Source: Alpinimonas psychrophila (GTDB taxonomy: Bacteria > Actinomycetota > Actinomycetes > Actinomycetales > Microbacteriaceae). Taken from it: a DNA stretch of 64,000 nt. The notes beneath the pieces are model-generated. The model did not search any database. It was not told the origin of the DNA and worked only from the letters and a program-made list of their open reading frames with translations. The DNA lies in assembly GCF_014137865.1 (NCBI RefSeq), contig NZ_JACGWU010000001.1, forward strand, positions 310,001-374,000, written 5' to 3'. A program made the translations under genes and the position numbers. Below are positions 8,501 to 14,746 of this stretch, piece by piece (positions within the stretch are counted from its first letter, which is position 1; each line of letters begins with the position of its first letter).

Positions 8501-11457
8501 TGAACACGGCGACGTCCACTGTTGCTGGAACAACCTCGGCTCCTGATGGCTCAACTGTTGTGGTGAGTGTTGCGGGTCAGGTTGTGACGGCTACAGTTAC
8601 GGCTGGTCTTTGGTCGGTTCAGGTTGCTGCTCTGACGGACGGCATCCATGATGTTGTGGCGTCAGTTACCGATGCTGCCGGCAATGTCGGAACATTCACG
8701 CAGGCTTTGACCGTTGATACGACGGCCGACACTGTTGCTCTTGATGGTGGCGCGACGTTGACGGTCACCACTGCTACTCCTCACGTTTCTGGAACGACGT
8801 CGGCTCCGGTCGGCTCGACTGTGACGGTTGCTGTGAGCCCTGGTTTGACGTTTGTCACGGCGACGGTCCTCACTGATTCAACATTCTCTGTTGCCCTTCC
8901 CTCGCTTGTCGATGGCGTGTATGCGGTGACTGCCTCGGTTATTGATGCTGCTGGTAACACTGGTTCGGCAACACAAACTTTGACGGTCGACACGGTCGTA
9001 GTTCCGCCGGTTGAGTCTGATACGACGGCCGACACTGTTGCTCTTGATGGTGGCGCGACGTTGACGGTCACCACTGCTACTCCTCACGTTTCTGGAACGA
9101 CGTCGGCTCCGGTCGGCTCGACTGTGACGGTCGCTGTTACCCCTGGTTTGACGGTTGTCACGGCGACGGTCCTCGCTGATTCAACATTCTTTGTGGCTCT
9201 TCCCGCGATTTCTGATGGCGTCTATGCAGTGACTGCCTCGGTTATAGATGCTGCAGGTAACACGGGTTCGGCAACCCAAACATTGACGGTCGACACAACG
9301 AATGAGTCGGTTGCTCTAGATGGTGGCCTTGCACGCCTCGTTGCCAGCGAGACGCCAACCATCACGGGTACCACGGGTCTTCCCTCTGGTTCCGTTGTTG
9401 GGGTGAGTGTTGCGGGTCAGAACCTCACCGCCATCGTTGGTGCTGGCGGCCACTGGTCGATCCAAGCGGCAGCACTAACGCAGGGTGCCCATGACGTTGT
9501 TGCGACGGTTACCGATGGTCTGGGCAATATTGGAACTTTCACACAAACTTTGACCGTTGACACGATCGCGGACACGGTCAGTATTGATGGTGGTCTGACG
9601 CGCAGTGTGAACACGGCGGCGTCCACCGTTTCTGGAACAACCTCGGCACCGGCAGGCTCAACGGTTGTGGTGAGTGTTGCGGGTCAGGTTGTGACTGCCA
9701 TGGTTACGGCTGGCCTGTGGTCGGTTCAGGTTCCTGCTGTGACGGACGGCACCCATAATGTTGTTGCTTCGGTCACCGATGCTGCCGGCAATGTCGGAAC
9801 CTTCACGCAGGCTTTGACGATTGACACGACTGTGACGACTCCAGGGGCTAGGGCTGTCACCGTCACTGGTGGTGCCATTCGTTTGGGCAATGACTCAACC
9901 CCCACAATTTCTGGCACCTCAGAGCTTCCCGAGGGAAGCCCGGTCCAGATCAGCATCGATACCAACCACATCACGACAAATGTTGGCCCTGTTGGCACGT
10001 GGTCCTATACCCCGGAGCCTTTGACCGACGGTGTCCATATTCTGGTTGTTTCTGTGACGGATACTGATGGCACTGTGAAAACATTCACGCAGGTGTTAAC
10101 CATCGATACCACTCCGGACCTCCTCACAATTGCTGGCGGCGTGACCCTGGATGTCAACAACACGACGCCCACTGTCTCTGGAACGACGACGGCCCCTGAG
10201 GGATCAACGGTTGTCGTGCGTTTTGCTGGACAGGTTTTGACGGCTTCGGTGAACACTTCTGGTACCTGGGCCGTAACGTCGGCTGTGACTCTTGCCGAGG
10301 GTTCGTACCGTGTTGAGGCATCGACCACTGATGTGGCAGGTAACACGGCGGTAGCAACACAAACGTTGACCGTCGACACGACAGCCGAGACGATCAGCAT
10401 TAACGGCGGCGCCGTATTAGCGGGCGATGATGACACTCCAACGCTTTCGGGAACATCGGGCCTACGCGCTGGAAGCATCGTGAACGTTCTCATTGATGAC
10501 GTCAATCACATCGCACTTGTTCAAGAAGACGGTGGCTGGTCCTACACCTCCGCGCCGCTCGCTGAAGGCGTCCACATCATTGTCATCTCCGCTACAGATG
10601 CGGCCGGGAACACGTCCTCACTCACCCAGACGCTGACGATCACTCTCGTGCCTGTCGCGACGCTCACTCTCAACCTTTCCCTCGGGGGTGTCGTTGCAGG
10701 AGCGGAAACGCTAGTTTCCGCGAGCAACATGATGCCTGATTCGCCCTGGACCTTGACAATGCATTCCAGTCCCGTCATCGTGGCAACTGGTTTCACTGAC
10801 GCGACGGGGGCGATTTCCTACCTTGCTCACCTGCCGAACCAGGTTGAGGTCGGCGCTCACCGCCTCATCTTGGATGCTGTCAAGCCCGACGGCGCGCTGG
10901 CGCAAATTACGGCGTACCTCAACATCAATAGCTCCGGAAACCTGACCTACTCCAGTGACGTTGCGAATCCAGAGTCAGCGTCGACGGGTAGCGCGACACC
11001 GACGACGTCTCCGTCACCAACAACGTCGAGCGCAGCAGCACTTGCCAGCGCTTCCGTAATTCCCACGCCTCAAACAATGCCTTCACCGCAGCCGCCCCAA
11101 TCAACTCTGGCGACTGCTCAAGCCTCCGCGGCCTGTATCGTCGCTGACAGTGTCAACGTGAACAGTCCTTCTGCGTTGTCGTCCAATATCGGTTCCTCGG
11201 GGCACCGTGGAACGTCCCGCCTCGTCAGCGACCAGGCGAATGTTCTCGCGGCGGATGCCATTGCGGCGAACGAGGCCTGCATAACGGCCTCACCTTCGGC
11301 CGACCTGGGAAGCACGAAATCATTTGCCTCCGTCGTGCTCGATGCGGGCGGAGTGGCCGGAGCCTTGTCGGCACTGGCTGCCTTCGGATTCATCTTCATA
11401 CGTCGAAGACGCAACAACGAAGATGAAGAAGAACTTGTGGAGCTTTCTGCAGAGTAA
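5548..11457 (+). CDS. Giant ice-binding (DUF3494) surface protein with 16 Ig-like repeats
   Basis: A 1969-residue surface protein. Order: signal peptide (1 to about 38); DUF3494 ice-binding domain (about 42-241, from IALGSAASFSALSPAG through LTPGVYHS and VFWQVAGAV to TIPASFF); 16 Ig-like units of about 92 residues (about 250-1735), each with a TPTVSGTTSAPAGS-like strand and an AAGNVGTFTQTLTVDTT-like end; a different beta domain; a Ser/Thr/Pro-rich linker; one transmembrane helix (about 1930-1951) and a basic then acidic tail. No LPXTG is seen, so anchoring is by the helix. DUF3494 proteins bind ice; the repeats would hold that domain far from the cell. The frame can start at TTG 5515, but ATG 5548 gives a normal signal peptide. 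Pro-rich hinges interrupt the array near 8443 and 9000. Confidence 0.9.
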   Translation: MVRPRSVKIFTLPHVSSFASLALVGALLFAVPGGIAAATTNGPIALGSAASFSALSPAGLTISGNSTFPGDVGVAAPDGILTSDGAATIGGQTHNLDAVSLQALADARTAYTEARSRTATQVLPGDLIGLTLTPGVYHSVAAVGQTGALTLDAGGDANAVFIFQIDAALNTTAGVSMNLANGAKASNVFWQVAGAVTTGAGSHVVGTFLAKAAVTLGAGTNVAGRTISTDAAVTIPASFFTGAMSQSITTVSLVNASSVTTNNATPTISGTTDAQPGDSVSVSVENQNLNATVTASGTWSVNVPTPLSDGTHAVVVTVSNSAGSSVSANQALTIDTTPDSITLSGAASRSVGTQNPTVSGTTTAPVSSNVSVTVGVHSLTTTVQPDGSFSVALPSLVDGVYTVTATVTDTVGNTGSATQALTVDTTVDTVSVDGGFERLVASTTPTISGTTGLTAGAFVGVTVAGQSFTALVGAEGHWSIQAATLSQGAHDVVATATDAAGNVGSFTQVLTVDTVADAVTIDGGVTVNVISATPTVSGTSTAPAGTTVTLTVSPALSVVTTTVLADSTFSVALPALSEGQHDVVASVTDAAGNVGTFTQALTVDTTADTVAIDGGLTRSVNTATSTVAGTTSAPDGSTVVVSVAGQVVTATVTAGLWSVQIAALTDGIHDVVASVTDAAGNVGTFTQALTVDTTADTVALDGGATLTVTTATPHVSGTTSAPVGSTVTVAVTPGLTVVTATVLADSTFSVALPSLVDGMYAVTVSVTDAAGNTGSATQTLTIDTTAETIGIDGGFERLVASTTPTISGTTGLTAGAFVGVTVAGQSFTALVGAGGHWSIQAAVLTQGAHDVVATATDAAGNIGTSTQTLTVDTIADNVTIDGGLTVNVTSATPTVSGTSSAPAGSTVVVTAAGQVVSTTVTAGLWSVQVAALTDGAHDVVASVTDAAGNVATVTQTLTVDTATAPPAVDTTADTVAIDGGLTRSVNTATSTVAGTTSAPDGSTVVVSVAGQVVTATVTAGLWSVQVAALTDGIHDVVASVTDAAGNVGTFTQALTVDTTADTVALDGGATLTVTTATPHVSGTTSAPVGSTVTVAVSPGLTFVTATVLTDSTFSVALPSLVDGVYAVTASVIDAAGNTGSATQTLTVDTVVVPPVESDTTADTVALDGGATLTVTTATPHVSGTTSAPVGSTVTVAVTPGLTVVTATVLADSTFFVALPAISDGVYAVTASVIDAAGNTGSATQTLTVDTTNESVALDGGLARLVASETPTITGTTGLPSGSVVGVSVAGQNLTAIVGAGGHWSIQAAALTQGAHDVVATVTDGLGNIGTFTQTLTVDTIADTVSIDGGLTRSVNTAASTVSGTTSAPAGSTVVVSVAGQVVTAMVTAGLWSVQVPAVTDGTHNVVASVTDAAGNVGTFTQALTIDTTVTTPGARAVTVTGGAIRLGNDSTPTISGTSELPEGSPVQISIDTNHITTNVGPVGTWSYTPEPLTDGVHILVVSVTDTDGTVKTFTQVLTIDTTPDLLTIAGGVTLDVNNTTPTVSGTTTAPEGSTVVVRFAGQVLTASVNTSGTWAVTSAVTLAEGSYRVEASTTDVAGNTAVATQTLTVDTTAETISINGGAVLAGDDDTPTLSGTSGLRAGSIVNVLIDDVNHIALVQEDGGWSYTSAPLAEGVHIIVISATDAAGNTSSLTQTLTITLVPVATLTLNLSLGGVVAGAETLVSASNMMPDSPWTLTMHSSPVIVATGFTDATGAISYLAHLPNQVEVGAHRLILDAVKPDGALAQITAYLNINSSGNLTYSSDVANPESASTGSATPTTSPSPTTSSAAALASASVIPTPQTMPSPQPPQSTLATAQASAACIVADSVNVNSPSALSSNIGSSGHRGTSRLVSDQANVLAADAIAANEACITASPSADLGSTKSFASVVLDAGGVAGALSALAAFGFIFIRRRRNNEDEEELVELSAE
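7369..8915 (+). repeat. Near-identical 1095-bp-offset duplication inside the adhesin array
   Basis: About 450 bp at 7369-7820 recurs almost unchanged at 8464-8915, an offset of 1095 bp (365 codons, four Ig-like units). Part of the same block, beginning GATACGACGGCCGACACTG, appears a third time from 9019. DNA-level identity well above that of neighbouring repeats shows recent expansion by recombination or slippage. It also marks a place where short-read assembly could collapse or misjoin copies. Confidence 0.85.
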
Positions 11458-11493
11458 TCAGCCCCTTGCGGCTCACTGCAGCACAATTGCAAC

Positions 11494-12126
11494 ATGTGAG
11501 GAAGATTCGCTATTGCGAGAACCGTCAGCACTGCTTTGCCTGAACTCTTCGCAGGGATAGCAGAGTGGTCGAACGTCCCCGAGAACTTCAATGGTGCTCC
11601 CTCAGTGCAAGTGTCGCATATTCGCGATGCACCAGATCTTCCCAACCAGGAGGCCCACCACGTCCTTGATGCCGCGCACTGGGGCTTCGTTGCGGCGTGG
11701 AAAGAGTCTATTAGTGAGCGTCCCCAGCCCTTCAACGCGCGTATCGAAAGCGTCTCTACAAACGGCATGTTTCGGGAGGCGTTTCGACGCCGTCGCGGCA
11801 TCATTCCCGCACTCGGCTATTACGAATGGCGTGTCATGGGAGACGGAACGAAAGTGCCGTATTTCATCAGCGCACCGACGGCCATCATCACGAGGGACGC
11901 CCTTGGTCACTCTGCAGAAATCCATGACCGCATGCCGGTCATGTTGATGCCCAGCGCCTATGACGCTTGGCTAGGGGATACCTTGAGTTCGGCCGCGAGT
12001 GCTGTCTCGCTGCTCTCAGATTCTTCCGCGGTCATTGCCGAAACGATTGAACTCAGGCCCGTGAACAAACGAGTGGGTAATGTGCGGAATAACGATCCAG
12101 ACTTGATAAACCCGGTCGAGGCGTGA
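11494..12126 (+). pseudogene. SRAP (YedK/HMCES-like) gene with TGA at the catalytic Cys2 codon
   Basis: SRAP proteins crosslink to abasic sites in single-stranded DNA through Cys2, exposed after Met removal. Here the frame reads ATG-TGA-GGA-AGA-TTC, that is M-stop-GRF exactly where MCGRF is expected. The other active-site residues remain: Asn81 in FNARIESV, Glu111 in GYYEW and His144 in IHDRMP. The Glu-His spacing is 33 against 55 in E. coli YedK, and the usual AGLW segment is missing, so the protein is shortened in frame. CACAAT ends 6 nt before the ATG, compatible with a leaderless start. Readings: recent nonsense mutation in a decaying gene, selenocysteine, use of TTG 11536 to make a Cys-less protein, or a sequencing error. 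The otherwise intact frame makes an old pseudogene unlikely. Confidence 0.75.
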
Positions 12127-12261
12127 ATGGCCCCACAGAAAAGGCGTGCCGTGAGCGAACGCATGTTGACCCAAACCGAAACTAGGCGCACACTGGTAGC
12201 AGACCTTGACTCGGCGGGGAAAAATTTCTCGGTTGGGTCACCCCTTAACGAAGGAGAACAC

Positions 12262-12360
12262 ATGGCAATCGCGGACATCAAGCTTGAGACCCCTTCCGCT
12301 ACCGTAGGTGGCGGCGAAGAGGGCGGCTGCTGCGGCGGCGCGTGCTGCGGCGGAAAATAA
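12262..12360 (+). CDS. 32-residue Cys-rich mini-protein (CCGGACCGGK tail)
   Basis: A very small product of unknown family: an ordinary N-terminal half (MAIADIKLETPSATVGG) followed by an acidic-Gly turn and CCGGACCGGK at the C-terminus, giving a CC-x3-CC pattern. A strong AAGGAG lies 5-6 nt before the ATG, much better than for most genes here, and a hairpin terminator follows 15 nt after the stop, so it looks like a real, highly translated unit. The longer frame from 12127 is disfavoured because it lacks such a site. Four Cys in seven residues suggest metal binding (metallothionein-like, Cu/Zn) or a modified peptide; neither is proven. Confidence 0.65.
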   Translation: MAIADIKLETPSATVGGGEEGGCCGGACCGGK

Positions 12361-12375
12361 GCGTCAACACAGCGC

Positions 12376-12412
12376 ACAAGGGCTTGGCATCGACTAGATG
12401 TCAGGTCCTTGT
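12376..12412 (+). terminator. Hairpin terminator after the Cys-rich mini-gene
   Basis: A 16-bp stem (ACAAGGGCTTGGCATC with GATGTCAGGTCCTTGT, including G-U pairs) closes a 5-nt loop GACTA. The following T tract is weak, so efficiency is uncertain. Confidence 0.5.
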
Positions 12413-12474
12413 CTCGTTAAAAAGGGAGTGTTGGCTGCTGACGCTGGGGCCGAAAGATACTCAGCTTGCCAGCG

Positions 12475-12480
12475 TAGAAT
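12475..12480 (+). promoter_or_regulatory. -10-like TAGAAT, probable leaderless promoter
   Basis: TAGAAT is followed by a 6-nt spacer and the ATG of the epimerase/DUF2867 gene; no Shine-Dalgarno is present. Confidence 0.5.
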
Positions 12481-12486
12481 TTTTGC

Positions 12487-13977
12487 ATGAGTAAACGTCT
12501 CGCACTGGTTACTGGCGCCACGGGGTACATCGGTGGACGAATTGTCCCCCGCCTCCTTGAAGCCGGTTTTGCCGTTCGTGTCTTTGTGCGTAATTCCGAG
12601 AAACTCCGCGACGTTCCTTGGGCATCAGACGTCGAAGTTTTTGAGGGCGATCTTGCCGATGCAACGGCGGTAATGTTGGCATGTTCTGGTGTTGACGTGG
12701 TCTACTACCTTGTTCACTCCATGGGTCAAAAGGGTGACTTTGAGGAGACAGAGCTCGTGTGTGCGCGCAACGTAGCGCAGGCATCGGCGTCCTCCGGCGT
12801 CTCCAGAATCGTCTACCTAGGCGGACTGCATCCTGCTGACGAAAATCTCTCCAAACACCTTCGATCCCGCGCAGAGGTGGGTGAGATTCTTCTGGAGTCC
12901 GGCGTTCCTACGGCGGCGTTGCAGGCCGGCGTCATCATTGGCTCGGGTTCCACGAGTTTCGAGATGATTCGCCACCTCACCGATGTCTTGCCCGTGATGA
13001 CGGCACCGAAGTGGGTGGGTAACCTTATTCAGCCCATTGCTGTTCGAGATGTCCTTTACTACCTCATTGCGGCGGCTGACCTGCCGTCGAAGGTCAATCG
13101 CACCTTTGATATTGGCGGCCCGGATGTCTTGAAGTACAGCGCCATGATGAATGGCTACGCCGTTGAAGTCGGGATGAAGGAACGTGCAATCCTGAAACTC
13201 CCCGTTCTTACCCCGTACCTCGCAAGCCAATGGGTCAATCTAGTGACTCCAATTCCCCGCGCTTTGGCCGTTCCCATCATTGCCAGCTTGCAACACGATT
13301 GTGTGGTGACCGAACGCGACATCAACGATTTCATTCCCGAGCCTGAAGGCGGCCTTACGCCGTATCGTCGTTCCGTCCACTTGGCACTGGAGAAGCTTCA
13401 GTCGGGCGAGGTTGAGACGAGTTGGAAGAACACGAGCGTTGATGGCGCTCCGAGTAATCCTTTGCCCAGCGACCCGGATTGGGCACGCCAGACGGTCTAC
13501 GTTGACCTCAAAGAACAAGACACCACTGCACCCGCAGAGGACGTGTGGGCGATCATTGAGGGGATTGGTGGAGACAACGGTTGGTATTCTCTTCCCGTTG
13601 CTTGGGCGGCGCGTGGTCTCATGGACAAAATGGTCGGGGGAGTCGGGCTCCGCCGGGGCCGCATTAACTCGACGAGTCTTCGAGTCGGGGAAGCCCTCGA
13701 CTTCTGGAGAGTGGAGCGGGTTGACCACGGATCATTCCTCCGCTTGCGTGCGGAGATGAAGTTACCAGGGTTGGCTTGGCTTGAACTCTCAGTGACACCC
13801 AGTGAGTCCGGTTCGGGTTCTCACTACAAGCAGCGGGCCATCTTCTTCCCGAAGGGTCTAGGAGGGCGGCTTTACTGGTTCTCAATCCTGCCGTTTCACG
13901 GGCTGATCTTCAACGGCATGGCCAAGAGCATTACGGCGGCAGCCCTCAAGCGGTCTCAGAGCTCACGGGTCGCGTAG
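12487..13977 (+). CDS. NAD(P)-binding epimerase-like protein with C-terminal DUF2867 domain
   Basis: A 496-residue two-domain protein. The N-terminal half (1-300) is an extended SDR/NmrA-like Rossmann domain with the dinucleotide motif TGATGYIGG (9-17) and YYLVHSMGQ near 71-79. The C-terminal part (about 335-490) is a DUF2867/SRPBCC-like domain (from about DTTAPAEDVWAIIEGIGGDNGWY). This architecture is common and conserved in Actinobacteria, usually annotated as SDR oxidoreductase or nucleoside-diphosphate-sugar epimerase; no substrate is established. It stands alone, with a terminator upstream and its own leaderless-type promoter. Confidence 0.85.
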   Translation: MSKRLALVTGATGYIGGRIVPRLLEAGFAVRVFVRNSEKLRDVPWASDVEVFEGDLADATAVMLACSGVDVVYYLVHSMGQKGDFEETELVCARNVAQASASSGVSRIVYLGGLHPADENLSKHLRSRAEVGEILLESGVPTAALQAGVIIGSGSTSFEMIRHLTDVLPVMTAPKWVGNLIQPIAVRDVLYYLIAAADLPSKVNRTFDIGGPDVLKYSAMMNGYAVEVGMKERAILKLPVLTPYLASQWVNLVTPIPRALAVPIIASLQHDCVVTERDINDFIPEPEGGLTPYRRSVHLALEKLQSGEVETSWKNTSVDGAPSNPLPSDPDWARQTVYVDLKEQDTTAPAEDVWAIIEGIGGDNGWYSLPVAWAARGLMDKMVGGVGLRRGRINSTSLRVGEALDFWRVERVDHGSFLRLRAEMKLPGLAWLELSVTPSESGSGSHYKQRAIFFPKGLGGRLYWFSILPFHGLIFNGMAKSITAAALKRSQSSRVA

Positions 13978-14086
13978 GGCTTCCTCATAGCATCCCCATA
14001 GGGAGAGCCTCCAAAGTGTACCTATCGGCCAGAACGGTCGAGCGGATCTTTCACAGATCTTTCGAAGACATGAAGGAGGCATGAGA

Positions 14087-14608
14087 ATGCCAAAGAACGT
14101 TGAAAACGACAAGAACAAAAACAAAAGTGACAAAATAGGTAGCGCAGAGGCCGCTGCTGCGACGATTCCAGTATCAGCACAAGCTGCAGCGTACATCCCG
14201 CCCGCTGAAAGCGGGGAGGCTGGTACGTCGGCTCCGTACGCTTCTGTGACGGCAATTCGGTCCCGCCGCCTCGGCACAGGCGCCATCATTGGAATTTCTG
14301 CTGCGGGGGTTGCTCTGCTTGCGGGAGTCTTCGGCGGCGGAATCGCCCTTGGCGCCGTTACCGCTTCGCATGGACCCTTGAGGATTTCCCACGAAATGGA
14401 TGAAGCTGGTTCGCGCATGCCGGGAGGCCAAATGTCGGCTGACCAAATGCAAGACGGTCGGATGCCCGACGGCCAAAAGCAGCGCGGCCAATTGCAGGGT
14501 GGGCCCGGCATGCTTCCCCAAGACCGTGACGCTCAAGGAATGAAAATGATTCCCGGTGTGACCCCAGGTCAGAGTGCCCCCACGGCCGCTCCGATTCCCA
14601 CAAACTAG
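14087..14608 (+). CDS. Single-pass membrane protein with Met/Gln/Gly-rich tail
   Basis: No family recognised. The 173-residue product has a charged, Ala-rich cytoplasmic N-terminus, one transmembrane helix (about 66-92, rich in Gly/Ala) and an outward tail with repeated MPGGQM-, MPDGQ- and QGGPGM-type motifs. Two ATGs lie close together; AAGGAGG ends 1 nt before the first (14081) and 7 nt before the second (14087), so the second is the start. The Met-rich tail just ahead of the copper ATPase gene suggests an extracytoplasmic copper sensor or sponge, though a strong terminator separates the two genes. Confidence 0.6.
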   Translation: MPKNVENDKNKNKSDKIGSAEAAAATIPVSAQAAAYIPPAESGEAGTSAPYASVTAIRSRRLGTGAIIGISAAGVALLAGVFGGGIALGAVTASHGPLRISHEMDEAGSRMPGGQMSADQMQDGRMPDGQKQRGQLQGGPGMLPQDRDAQGMKMIPGVTPGQSAPTAAPIPTN

Positions 14609-14629
14609 TTTATTCCGGTCCCAGATTTC

Positions 14630-14670
14630 GCACGCCAGCCTTTCCCCGAGGCTGGCGTGCAATTTTTTTT
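14630..14670 (+). terminator. Strong rho-independent terminator
   Basis: An 11-bp perfect stem GCACGCCAGCC/GGCTGGCGTGC with a 9-nt loop is followed by a run of eight T residues. It ends the Met-rich protein transcript and isolates it from the copper ATPase gene. Confidence 0.93.
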
Positions 14671-14746
14671 AGTTCGGATGCAAACTGGCCAACACGTGGG
14701 AATACTCTGGACGTGGTGAGTGTTTTACTGCTCGAGGAAAGGCACG

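Noticed and set aside
5548-11457. Cell-wall anchoring by sortase
   Set aside because: No LPXTG-like motif precedes the C-terminal helix; the helix and basic stop-transfer suggest membrane anchoring.
11118-11804. Minus-strand frame of 228 codons across the adhesin 3' end and the SRAP gene
   Set aside because: It covers two plus-strand genes with recognisable protein sequence, so it is a shadow.
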